Shown here: piece after piece, positions 36,901 to 64,000 of the stretch
How the letters are laid out: each line of letters opens with the position of its first letter
How positions within the stretch are numbered: position 1 is the first letter of the stretch
Source of the DNA: Lingula anatina
Taxonomy: Eukaryota; Brachiopoda; Lingulata; Lingulida; Lingulidae
Assembly: GCF_001039355.2 (NCBI RefSeq)
Contig: NW_019774458.1
Coordinates: 150,764 to 214,763, forward strand
Length of the DNA: 64,000 nt
Direction: 5' to 3'
The notes under the pieces: model-generated
The model's database searches: none
What the model saw: the letters and a program-made list of their open reading frames with translations, nothing else
Told to the model about the DNA's origin: nothing
Program-made: the position numbers and the translations under genes

Positions 36901-37948
36901 ATATATGATAAGATAATAAAATGTCATCCCAAGCAAATTCCAATGAACTTACCTTTTTTAAAATACACACAATCAACAAGATATTTCCAATAAACTCCCT
37001 CAAAACAAAACAAGAAAGCAAATTTAATCAAATCAACCATACAGTAAACACTGGCAGGCTTTATCAATTTCCCCACTTTGTTTATTTCAAAACACTGCGC
37101 TTTCCCTGCATGTGCATGTGATGAATATTTCTCCTATGAAGAATGCACAGACCTGACATGTGTGGCACCAACATAAATATGCATACATATACACAAATAG
37201 TGTTCACTTACAGTTTCTAAAATCTCTAAATCTAACCAGTCTTGTCCTCCCAGTGTTAATTGAAACTCTGCCATGAAAACTGCCTTTGCAGGTCTGAACT
37301 TGTCTGATGTGCATGCTGGAGTAACAAACCAACATGACATGATATTACTGAGTAAACTAATCTGTAAATGTTTTTGCTGACAATAATCAAAGTAGTTTTT
37401 TTAGATATACTCACTATGAATGCATGCATTTTTACACCTAATAAAGCAATATTTATGATCTAATATCTTATTAACGTGCACAATACTTCATAAATTATTT
37501 ACAATCCATGAGTTAATAGTAACAATGTAACATTATGTATAAACATAGGTGAAATAATTTACAATGTTTTTCAAAACTAAAAATAAAAAGCCTTAAAACA
37601 AACTTACTTTGGTCTAAAGTAATTAAGAATATTCTTTCAATGAGGTTATTAAGGTGGACTACTTCCTCAGCTTTCCCTTGGTCACTGAAAATGGACTCAC
37701 TTATGTCTTGATCAGAAGTAGCTAAAAAGAAATGAAAACATTCCATTTAATGCATAACTACTGCAAATTTAATTATGATATACCAATACCATAAAGAAAG
37801 AAAAGCTGCAGCAATGGGATGAACACAATGAGGTAATCTCACCTAACGCATCCTTGACTCCAGCTGCAAATTGCTGAGCATCTAACACTGATGGAAAGAG
37901 GGCTGTAAATGGGTTGTTCTTCAAGTCTGGCCCACTCATTCTGCTCAT
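23965..37948 (-). CDS. UBE4A: Ubiquitin conjugation factor E4 A (U-box E3/E4)
   Basis: Extends ubiquitin chains on substrates; metazoan homologue of yeast UFD2. Eighteen coding exons: 37843-37948, 37608-37721, 37212-37315, 36537-36695, 30546-30690, 30078-30283, 29643-29828, 29243-29360, 28898-29116, 28256-28513, 27679-27935, 27204-27361, 26720-26903, 26380-26493, 25800-26051, 25320-25571, 24306-24460, 23965-24073. Phases agree throughout and total 1031 codons plus stop (human about 1066). Recognisable blocks: [18 protein letters not shown] at the N-terminus, [32 protein letters not shown], and the UFD2-core [10 protein letters not shown] with DGRSYSPDL. The U-box (about 959-1028) has [37 protein letters not shown] and SPLTMEML; the [14 protein letters not shown] string points to UBE4A over UBE4B. 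Intron 30691-36536 hosts an unrelated gene on the other strand. A 5' non-coding exon probably ends at 38829. Confidence 0.95.
24488..24530. repeat. (AAT)n microsatellite
   Basis: Imperfect AAT repeats with AAC and GAT variants in the last intron but one of UBE4A. Confidence 0.8.
24786..25140. mobile_element. TIR element family 3, copy 2 (355 bp)
   Basis: Begins CAGATATGCTGAAAACT and ends AGTTTCAGCATGTCTG, the same terminal repeat as the copy at 6604-6867 with small changes. The interior contains several GGACCGA/CGGTCC-type segments arranged as inverted pairs. TTCTC flanks both ends, perhaps a target duplication. Small open frames inside it are incidental. It lies in the UBE4A intron 24461-25319. 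Confidence 0.75.
30858..30907. repeat. (ATT)n microsatellite
   Basis: About 16 uninterrupted ATT units in the long UBE4A intron. Confidence 0.95.
32639..35599 (+). CDS. Intronless multi-pass membrane protein, 986 aa, unknown function
   Basis: One uninterrupted frame lying entirely in a UBE4A intron on the opposite strand. The start context GGGAAATGG is favourable. The N-terminus looks like a signal peptide ([18 protein letters not shown]). Residues about 25-220 are a Cys-containing ectodomain with N-glycosylation sites. A hydrophobic segment near 225-250 is followed by about 250 hydrophilic residues, Gln/Asp/Glu rich and probably cytoplasmic. Roughly six to eight hydrophobic segments occupy 525-950 (for example [65 protein letters not shown]). 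I do not recognise a named family; transport, channel or receptor activity are all possible. The frame's length, its codon quality and the absence of breaks argue for a functional gene. Lack of introns suggests retroposition or a naturally intronless family. Confidence 0.88.
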   Translation: MESGNMCVIYLLFSLSSISQIFCFQDRYPIPRGKFVPESPLKDDGLTILDCGLTVTELSAMKMEKYIFIDRADIIYLTLNFPPGTKMDTDVSIMVELNKWIWVENQSGKPMLEMDFRFAAYSLNTLSLHTKNLELDITLHPPLCLNTLKLEHKILLIKTTVRGILGKNSTIKSSLCYSRLAPYQQAADSFYFQHKCCDLAQQDKYDSVNITHSGFGYCEYLLLEIGGLYMTLLYTLIFLVSPLAISLLPTEEQVYTVNRLGRIANLREPCYKYKRMDSVGHNMKGKCVPKELICGRPMSVTLESPQSPPVLQSNGVEGTEVAGVAADVLTDQNCPGQNDGVRQQDQEPIHQNDQLQVLPRQKHVRLSIEGEDTTLPPGDQDVCPSSMGSTTTQHHICLTLEEPLHSERIGNRSTDASPTDQMTKSSNCHVKKRNTVVILSNADEAVTITEDVAVEESDNLQNQTLDRAAGAQNQHHLARNDEQPEEEQCGCPSHYIPLNSSTPVRISHPFSYLFLMHVRSSWVCRLRRLVFFLVIYPSVVYAVIAVDFLMYHSDIKLREKLETNLSIFGKIADFDYFDHYLNANSYTEPSFMVGLLYLVMYVIMSFFSAIEGSLTSMVDQLMVNNKHLGVLRLPDCLHIPERELHTIEKMYHKMAFRLSLIADPRFWKFWVLEIKEILFSCSGKSTKEILVKPFKLLMCFVSLAFLFPLVNCLPWEYLVTMVTDQAEANRLISYCKTRYKNFGKGFLFLIGGSITVLGLMFAHLIFIKTCQKLTLVVLYTIKGIVKYYADILPILTIILVGAYYVFSTFYKLDEKYRSVKKMIFEECEKEWENQRIKAEEANKPPLAQSLVVYRKDGIPMIPRALYKIIIDKHVPVREAELPALAKLILIALFLSYVAEIVDVFSIHNITGLGHAVATFFAATLPKLLDFLHSKSSIEEECLKHKIRATIKDYYQTNLVITEEELLNHTNNNILLDNEGFPRETFV
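36156..36161 (+). terminator. Likely polyadenylation signal of the nested gene
   Basis: AATAAA 557 bp after the stop codon at 35597-35599. Nearer variants such as ATTAAA near 35742 could also serve. Confidence 0.35.
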
Positions 37949-38598
37949 CTAATAAAATTAAAAATGCATTATTGTAATATGTAATTAACTTAGATTGCAG
38001 TAGGCATCACAGACACTAGAAATGTACAATAATCACATTAAAATGGAAAAATTCACATACATAGTAACATGTACAGTTGTATCAGCTTTTATTTCATTAT
38101 TTTTAGATGACTTGGTGTAATTCCTTAATGGATATTAGTTAAACATTTAGATCATGCTATTTCACCTGGCAAATACTAGTAGAAAGTCAACTTAAGAGTA
38201 ATGTGCTCTGTAATACACACTACATGCTAAAAAAAATAATTAAATTGATAAAATATGAAAATACAAAGATTAAATGAGTAATCGACTCCTTGTCCAGAGT
38301 AAAAAAGGTTTAAGCATAACAAAATATGTAATATAACATAATGAGATGGAATATTTAAAAAAAATAATTAACTGTTAACTGGTCTAAAGTAATTAGTCAT
38401 GGTTTAGTATGGTTGTTTGACGTTAAATACCAGTAAACCCTATAAATATGGCAGATAACCCTCCCCCCTTCCCCCTTCAACAAACTCTGCCTCAGTTATA
38501 GGATTTAAATTACTCGATTTTATTCACCTTACCTAGCTTCATTTCTTTATTTTGGGCCTTTACTTACTCTCACCCTCTCTCTCACTCTCTCTCACTCA

Positions 38599-38600
<2 letters not shown>

Positions 38601-38663
<63 letters not shown>

Positions 38664-38680
38664 AGAGAGACACACACACA
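38601..38680. repeat. (CA)n/(GA)n compound microsatellite
   Basis: Thirty CA units, then five GA and about five CA units, preceded by CTCTCT/CACTCTCT runs from about 38565. It lies in the 5' intron of UBE4A. Confidence 0.95.
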
Positions 38681-38828
38681 GTGACACATGCACTAAATTA
38701 AATAGAGCTATAGGACTTTCATTTTTAAGTGAAGACTTCCAAGAAAAAAATTGGTGATATTGAACGCTCCGATTTTTCAGTAAAATACATCTGCCAGTTT
38801 ACATGATATGACAGTGGATATCACTTAC

Positions 38829-39239
38829 CTTAGACAATACAAAACCAAATTTACATCATTAAATTCACTTTAGCTACCTAATCTACAACACGTCGATTTT
38901 AGCCTAGCCACAGCCTGCAAATATCCACTTCCAACTTCCGGGAAATAGTCCTTGTGATAAGTGCTAAATTAAAGCAAAATAATACACTAATTACCACCTA
39001 GGCTGCCTTTATAAGTTTTCTTATGCTTACAGTATATTTTGCTGTTATAAACTCAAACTGAACGCGTTATACCTGGGACATTAATGATATTTTATTCCGC
39101 ACTGCAGCTCTTTTGCATTCGAAGACCACAATTTGCCAAGACGGCGGAAATTTTGTGGCAACTTATTTTCGTATTGAGAAATGAATGCTTTTTCTGCTAG
39201 CTTAAAAGAACATATCCGAGATCTATACTTCATATGATT
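38829..39239. promoter_or_regulatory. Bidirectional promoter of UBE4A (-) and HAUS2 (+), with UBE4A 5' exon
   Basis: The HAUS2 start is at 39240. On the minus strand the sequence CTAAG|GTAAGTG at 38829 is a strong donor, suiting a non-coding first UBE4A exon whose acceptor lies just before the start codon at 37948. Between them are ACTTCCGG (38934-38941, ETS-type) and CCAAGACGGCGG (about 39136-39147). No TATA box is placed convincingly. Confidence 0.55.
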
Positions 39240-41499
39240 ATGGAGGACGTTCCTGACAGTCAATTCAACCCGTGGGTCGATGATGATAAGGCGCTAGGTA
39301 CAATAAGCAGCGTTTTGAAAATTGCCGAGAGAACTGGCCACATCAAAGGCTTGAAAGTAAGGCTCTGTTCTCACAACTTTTAGATCGATCTATCACCGCG
39401 GGGAGTCTCACTAGATTACTGTCAGATAATCCCCCTTAAGTGTCCGTCCCCGCCTACTACAAGCTTTAAGGGGTAATTAACTTTCGTGTCCGCCCGGCTG
39501 ACAGCTATTTAGCGTGAACCCCCAGGGAGTTAGGTCGATCCAATGTAGGTCGATCTAATCTATGAGAATGGGGTGTAAGGCGACTTATTGCCCCAGTTTT
39601 CGGCCTTACGTGCTACGTAAATGAGATCTCATAACAACTGTGTGTTAGAAACTCTGGAGACCATAAATACCCACAGTCTTGTGAATTACCTTGTTGTATA
39701 TCATTGTAATTTAAGTAATTTTGTATCGGTTCACGCGCCAGTTTGATAACGTTTAAAGGATTTTCATGCCAAAATTAATTTTACGGGATATTTCCACGTT
39801 TTGGAAATCCTCCACTGTCATATTTATGTCCTTGAAAGCTTCTTTTATTTCCCAATTCAGGCTCTAAAGACAATAATAACATTTTACATAGAAGTTTATC
39901 CTTGGAAGTAAATAGACTTCCATGGTTTATCTGAAGCATGCTGTACTGCCATATTTATAACTTCTCAGTCTCTTAGGCAGCATTACCAGTATGCATTGTC
40001 TGTATTATACATGGCACAGTTATAGTTATAGTTATTCTACCCTATGCACGAGTGTCAGTAAGTAAGTAAGGCTTACCAAGTGACATTTAATATCATTTGT
40101 TTTTATTGCAGGATGCTTGCATCCCTGATGATGATGTATCCAGGAGGAGACTCTACTCAGAAGTTTCTTCTCTTAAATTTATCACCTTGCTGAGAGAAAT
40201 TTCAAAAACCCAGAAACAGCTGGATAAGGTAAACTTGAAGTAAAATTTTCTATATTTGTGCAATTTGGAAATATGCATTCACTTCTTTCAAAGCTTCATG
40301 CAGACACAAGCTATTTATTTATTTTTATAAATTGCTTCTTTTCATTCTAGGCTAATCTAGAAATTCAATGTCGGTTTCAAGATAAAGAAACTAGAGATGT
40401 TACACACATGGACACACTTGGTAGGTACACAAATTATACAGAGTTCTTGCATCGAAGGTAATTGTGATATTTCTGTATAACATGAACCTTCTTGGACTAT
40501 AATAATAATTGTGACTGAAGCACTTATGACTGTTATTATTTTAGGGTTTAAAAGTATAATTGTTTTCATAGTCTAGTTGACATGTTTTGGTATTGTAGAG
40601 AAGAGGTCTGCAGACATCACCAAGCTGTGCACTCATCTCCAGTCCATTGTCAACAATAAAAGTCATTTAATAGGAAGACTACAGCAGCCATTTGTTGGGG
40701 ATTACCTTAAAATTGAAGCAACGTATCACAGGTTAGTTCTTATTAGAACTGACAGTACTCATGGTTTTAGTCCCAACCTGTCTCTTCTGTCTCCTGCTGC
40801 TGCAAGTCATGTCAGCGTTTACAATACTCGTTTCCCTCCTAAAGACTACAAGGACCTAATCTCTTGGAATTAGGTTATGTATAATCTGAACTGGAACCCC
40901 CTGGAAGAGATACACCTGTAGTTGCTCTTTAACTTGAAAAGGAAATCATATATCTTCACTTTTTGATCTGTACCTTTTTTTACCAAATTTTACAATTCGT
41001 ACTGTGTATTTTGTTGTCCATGCTATGTCATTTCATATTGATATTTTAGGTATGTTAGCCAGGTGTTTCCTATGCTGGCTCCCATACTGGCAGAGTTGAC
41101 CAATCAACTGGACAACATAGAATGGGCAAAGAAAGTAGACATTGGAGATGGACAGCTGGTCAGTAACTGTTTTGTTCTTATTTCTTCTGTTGGACCATAT
41201 TTCGATTATGTTGATCAGATTTTGCTATACCATAACCAGTGATAATTAATGTAACCATTTTCTTATACTAGTGAACACTATTGATGATTAAAGAAAATTA
41301 AAGGCATTCTTAGTTGAAAATTATTGTGATATTGTGTATCCAAATGTAATCCCATACTGTTTGGTTTTATTTTTAGGAGACTGTCCTTACAGATATATCC
41401 TCTGCCTTGGCATCCTTACAGACAAGTTTCCAGTCAGTTTGTCAACTAAGAGACTCTATCAGCCACCTACACTCACAAAGCATGGCAGATGACTCTTGA
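39240..41499 (+). CDS. HAUS2: HAUS augmin-like complex subunit 2
   Basis: Subunit of augmin, which binds spindle microtubules and recruits gamma-tubulin to nucleate branch microtubules. Six exons: 39240-39356, 40112-40228, 40351-40420, 40599-40731, 41050-41158, 41377-41499, totalling 222 codons plus stop (human about 235). The opening NPWVDDDKALGTI matches the conserved N-terminal NPW/PW motif. Exons 2-3 give a long helix (KTQKQLDKANLEIQCRFQ). ITKLCTHLQSIVNNKSHLI and LQQPFVGDYLKIEATYHRY correspond to the family's most conserved block (LxxPxxxxxLPIEAxYHRYM). The remainder is predicted coiled coil. An in-frame ATG six bases earlier (39234) could equally be the start. Intron 1 contains a MITE beginning 11 bp after the donor. 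Confidence 0.92.
39367..39569. mobile_element. MITE family 1, copy 3
   Basis: Same interior as 16260-16455 in the same orientation, with more decayed termini (TTCTCACAACTTTTAGATC and GATCTAATCTATGAGAA). It starts about 10 bp after the HAUS2 exon 1 donor. Confidence 0.7.
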
Positions 41500-43560
41500 C
41501 CAGTTATAAGTTTAGTTTTCAGTCTTTCAGCTACTACAAATTTCTCTGTTGAGTCACCCAACCGAGAACGCTGAAACTGTTCTAAAAATTCATTTAAGAA
41601 ATATTTTTCCAGTACTGTTGGGTGGTTGTTGTGAAAACTAATATGAACTGGAACTACCAAGGGGAGCACCTCTGCATACTGAGAGCAGAATTTATTTCTT
41701 CAGACTGTTATGCTGACAAGCACTGAAACATGCTCTGTAAATAAGTTTATAAAATGTATATTTTGTCCATAAAAGGGTTGATCTTGAATCAATAATAATT
41801 TGAAGTGGTACCATAATATTTTCTGATCCTGTGTGTTTGTTTTCAAGTTGTCTTCAGTAATATATATACTGACAGTCAATGAAAACGCATTTGTTTATCA
41901 AATATTTGAAGTTCCTTTGGAACATTAAGAAAATAAGTTTTTGTGTGAAATATGACCCATTATTCAGTCAAACAAGGTGACTCTTATGACCAAACAAGTG
42001 CTTTTTTACTTGTTTTTATGGTTGGAATTGATTCTCGGTAAAAAAGTACAAGAGGTTTTCTGATGCATTTTCATTGACTGTCAGTATATGTTACTGTGGT
42101 AGCAGAAACCTGTGAGGCCAACATGGATCATTTTTCTCCATGATTGAGAGAGATCAAATTGCCATTACCTGATATTGGGAGCGCCTGGATTTCAAGAGAC
42201 ACTCCCGACAACATAATGATGTAATTAGAGACAATTAACTGTTGGTGCACAAGCAGCACACGGGCTTGCAGCACAGAATCTGCGTAAGATCATAGTGATA
42301 AAGGAAACTTGTATAAAAGCCACTTTTTGTATTGATTTGGGGGGGGGGTCAGTTGCCTTATAAATTAGCGTTACGTTGATTTATCCTTGTGGTTGACTTG
42401 GTTTCTGTCGCACCCACTTACGTGAAGTTTTAGACCAAAGAATCTTGGATCGATCGTGAGAGTAAAAGGTTACTTACGTAAGTGAGCTAAGTGAACGATA
42501 GTGATTGAAAACTTCCTTCGGTTTATTACATTCAGTACAAATAGCAGGCTATAAATCCAAACTTAACATTTTTCCTCTCAGCTAAGATAATTGGTGTGGA
42601 CAAGAAATATATTAAAAAATTTTTAGTTGATTGTTTTATCAGCTGTGACCAGGACTCAATCATGCTTTCTTTACAATGCGAGTTAAGGAGCATTTACTAC
42701 ATCAGGGAGCAGTTTTATCAACACTGGATAGCACTATCCCACGGATAACACTGGATAATTGTTTTCCTCTAGACAGTTATGTGGATAGTGCTAGCCCATC
42801 ATGATCAGCTATCTTCAACTAACGGATAGTAATATCAGATAAGAAAAATAAATATGTAGAGTTTTAAAAAAACATTATTTTGCCCACAGAATAACTGATC
42901 AGAGGATAACAATTCCATCCACTGGATAGTGTTGAAGAAAGTGGGGCATGGCAGGTTTGCAGGAATATGTGACTTAATAATTCCATCAGTAAACTTGGTA
43001 GGTATGACATGTTGGTTTATACACAGTGCACATTTGAACAAATAACTTGCTTCATTTCTAGGAAGAACATTTTATTTGACTGGCAATGTTAGATGAAAAG
43101 TCATATTTCACTCAGGTATGAAAGAAACACCAACAGCGAGTAAAATGAAGTAACCAATTTGGCGAACTTAAGAAATGGATGCCTTTGGCACATGCAAGAA
43201 CCATTCTGTTACAACTTGTGTCTTTTCTTGAAATTTCTTCCAAGCTGGTTGCTGAGCTGTCTAAAACAAAATTTCTGATGGCAAGTTTCAGATTTTACTT
43301 ACTAAATGTTTGTTGCGCTTTACATACTTTAGAAATTGTGCCCTTGGAATATAAAGACAAGCATTTCTTAACAGTTACAATTATAGCAATATTTTAGCTG
43401 ACAATTTGCAGTTGCATATATTATAGATGAATTAAATGATGATGTATGAGCGATCTACCTTACATATGAGTATGTTAATGAAGCAAGCATGGCACAACAA
43501 GATATGCTTTGGGTACATAAATGTATGAAATATCTTTTACTGGCATCACAATTCAAGTAG
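41500..43560. other. Intergenic region, HAUS2 3' side
   Basis: Includes the HAUS2 3' untranslated region and a cluster of GGATAG/CTATCC palindromes (42716-42945). No coding sequence is supported. Confidence 0.4.
42716..42945. repeat. Palindrome-rich repeat with GGATAG/CTATCC motifs
   Basis: TCAACACTGGATAGCACTATCC at the left and CACTGGATAGTGTTGAA at the right form an imperfect inverted pair. Further GGATAA and GGATAGT motifs lie between them. It is probably a non-autonomous DNA transposon remnant; no second copy was found in this window. Confidence 0.4.
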
Positions 43561-43819
43561 TTCCTTTTAATAGTACTACATGTACATATTACTCGTTACT
43601 TCTTACTACCCACATCTAAAATAATAAAACTGAGGATGGAAGCTTTTTAAACACACACTATATTCAAAAAATTATTTTTTTGTTTGCAGGGAGTCCTTGA
43701 AAAAATGTTGCCCAACATTATGTGACTCCTGTGATTATTTGTGTCACAAAAAAGAATCTGAACTATTCTTGTATACTATATTCTTTAAAGAGGCAACTTC
43801 ACACCAAGGTGGCGAGTAA

Positions 43820-44060
43820 TGCATGTCCCTGTCCAAGTTATGTAATGCAAGTCCAGCATGGCCTATGACTTACTCCAGATGCCCAGGTGAGTGATTACAT
43901 CCAACCCCACAGTTATCCCCACCATTTAAGGGGTGGGTAGGGGCAGGGTAGTTACTTAATAGCAGACGATATATTAGGTGAGTTTCGAATTCTACAGGGG
44001 CCTAACTTAAATTTTGTATACTGTTTTAGAGGCCCCTGATATAGTAGAAGGTAGTAATGA
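43820..44060. repeat. Dispersed repeat family B, copy 2 (allele at about 46685-46915)
   Basis: Matches 4200-4625 in several ordered blocks but lacks the nested MITE. It lies downstream of the NMDA-receptor gene. The second occurrence near 46685 is the allelic copy, not an independent insertion. Confidence 0.55.
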
Positions 44061-45375
44061 TCTGACATGACACTAGCCAAGTTTTATCTAAATAACTATA
44101 ATTATCATCAGAAACTTGTTAGTTTTTCCGAAAATTTAACTGATAAATCCACTATGCAGCAAGTATATATGTGAAGGCTTTGAAATTGTATTTCCACACG
44201 GTGTAACTAAATCCTTTAGTAAACATAACTGCCTTTGCCAGGGACAATATTTTACAATATGTCATTCTTTCAACAATGTAATGAAGATGACAACTGCCAT
44301 TTAATAGGTTTCCCTGGTATGTATTTTCAGGATACATTTAAGGGCATTTCATAATAACTATGAGCCTCTGTGGGAATCCTACTCTTACATGTACTCCTTC
44401 AAAAGTTCATATCCATTATCCTTTGCAAACTCCCAGCACCGGATTTTTTTTCTTTTTCCTTTGAATGTCTGAATAACCTCTAGAGAAAGAAGCAGACTTG
44501 TTGCCAACCTATAACATCAGTGCTTAACATTCTCGCTGTACCTTGACACACTGAAAATAATTCAAGCCTGTGCACCAGCATTTTGTACTGTTACAATATA
44601 TAACTCCAAGTGCAGAGTATTGGGGAATGATCAGACGTGGACCAGAATCCTATACAGCCAGTGGAGTGCAAATCCTCAATCATTTTTTTTTTACAGAAAC
44701 TGGTGAAAAGCACCACACAGGTTGTGTAACCATAAGAGGGTTGTGTAACCATACATGGATAGCATAACTTGTTAAACCCTTCTTGTTCACCTTTAGTTTA
44801 ATTGCATCAGGTATGGTAAAAGTTATAAGGAAGCTTGTCATCATCCACATTCCTACAAATAAGTAAGTTTGTGTATAGGAGAAAACATTAAGGACTCTGG
44901 TTCTTTTTGTCCTTGCACGAAGATTCCCACCCTTGTTCTTTGTCAGTGAATAATATATCTTGCAAGCCCCGTAGCCCTGCCACCAATAACAATTGACACA
45001 AGCAAAGTCTTCATTTCACTATATCTTTTGTGTGATAAATTGATAATGTTTTTTTTTTTTATTATATTATCATCACGTCCAGATTATCATGATAATTACT
45101 TTTTGTAAGTTCATTTGTATTTTTCATCCAAATTCTTCTCTTTCACCAACCCATACATCCATTTTGAGGGATTTGGTCTCATTTAGTCTTCATCCTGGGT
45201 TTTTCTGTACCTTAAAACACATATGGAGGCTCCAGCCTAGAATTTTTAGTTGTACTGCAGCCTAGAAAATATATGTTTGGCATATCGGCTGCACTGAAGT
45301 TGCATCAACATGACTGTTCCCCTTTTTGTGGGGTTCTTAAAGAGGTGGACACCAATAATTAACATTCTTATTTCT

Positions 45376-63246
<17,871 letters not shown>

Positions 63247-64000
63247 GGCTGCTGTGGATTCTTCCGTCTTCTCCTCTTGTAATTATAGGTTCTCTGCAGC
63301 TGAGCCTTAACAGTAAATTATCCTTTTTACTTTGAGTTTTACCATGTACATTTGTGTGCAATTTCATGCAAATCCTCCTGATAAATAGGAAAAGTCTCTC
63401 TGAAGGCAGATGACACCACACACAGTTTTTAAAAAACCTATAAATGTTTCTCTCCCTTGATGTATGTTTGTCCAATTTTTTCAAGGGATTACAAAATTAT
63501 GGTATTTATAACCTCATGAATATGCCGTAAGACTTTTCTTCCTGCAAAAATTATCTATAATGTAAATCATATTTTGTGGTTGTATCCCAGTTTATCCACT
63601 ATTGCAACAGCAAAATACCCCAGTCCACAATATCATCATGTCTTGGACCATTAAAGACTACAGATATCATGCATATAATTCACCAAATATTAGAATGGAA
63701 TCAAAAGAGTCAGTTGAGTGTCTTCACTGTTCCAATCCTGTTTCCTGTTTCAATGATTAAAATAAAAAAAATCTTACTATATATATTTCACACTAAACAT
63801 TAAATAATGTTGTCTATTCAGTCCTCTTCAATAACCATCAGAAATCCAACTGTATATTTCCTTTTTTAGCTCTATTTAATGAGGAGTAAAATGCATTTGT
63901 CCCTTATTTTGTTTCAAGTTCTGCTTTTACTAGTGAGGGTATAATCCATTTGTTCTTTTTCCACTTGTCTGCTGGAATCCATACCAGGTATTAGTATCCT
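63247..64000. other. 5' flank of the receptor gene
   Basis: AT-rich sequence upstream of the receptor start codon. No further coding exon is needed, because the signal peptide is complete. It probably holds 5' untranslated sequence and upstream intron or promoter; nothing specific is recognised. Confidence 0.35.

Noticed and set aside
36761-37021. An 86-codon minus-strand frame in a UBE4A intron
   Set aside because: It lies between exons whose phases already join correctly and shows no similarity to the UBE4A family.
38601-38680. CRISPR-like or tandem regulatory array
   Set aside because: It is a simple CA/GA dinucleotide repeat without spacers.
43179-43397. A 72-codon frame between HAUS2 and the receptor gene
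   Set aside because: No domain, no splice context, no second copy; length is within chance for AT-rich DNA.

Overview
The window is animal genomic DNA. The genes have many GT-AG introns, mostly 0.3-4 kb. There are bidirectional promoters, dispersed MITE-like elements and microsatellites, and the gene families are metazoan (GRB2, augmin, NMDA receptor). The receptor resembles the invertebrate NMDAR2 type, and the assembly carries strongly heterozygous allelic contigs placed side by side. This suggests a highly polymorphic marine invertebrate, perhaps a lophotrochozoan, but the species cannot be fixed from the sequence.

Layout, left to right. 273-1866 (-): N-terminal exons of a mitochondrial carrier, UCP4/SLC25A27. 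It is head-to-head with a GRB2/drk adaptor gene (+, 2420-16891). That gene has one copy of the exons for the N-terminal SH3 domain, followed by two tandem cassettes (A and B) that each encode an SH2 domain and a C-terminal SH3 domain. 20579-22740 (-): NOL12, a nucleolar RNA-processing protein. 23965-37948 (-): UBE4A, a U-box ubiquitin E3/E4, reconstructed as 18 coding exons that sum to 1031 codons. Its 5.8-kb intron holds an intronless 986-residue multi-pass membrane protein gene on the opposite strand (32639-35599). UBE4A is head-to-head with HAUS2 (39240-41499, +), an augmin subunit. 45376-63246 (-): an NMDA-receptor GluN2-type subunit of about 1134 residues, with two tandem candidate mutually exclusive exons for transmembrane segment M1 and a 39-nt exon in the M1-M2 linker.

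Two regions are duplicated by the assembly rather than by biology. 10956-12871 is repeated at 12894-14807 across a 22-N gap. 43561-49265 and 49266-57032 each hold near-identical pairs joined at single Ns. In the second region, contig 46428-53204 looks like the alternative haplotype inserted between two contigs that would otherwise join exactly. Receptor exons that appear twice there should be counted once.

The most interesting biology is modular exon duplication in two signalling genes. The GRB2 SH2-SH3C cassettes and the NMDA-receptor M1 exons both keep splice phases that allow in-frame swapping. No bacterial features, CRISPR arrays or recognisable RNA genes were seen.
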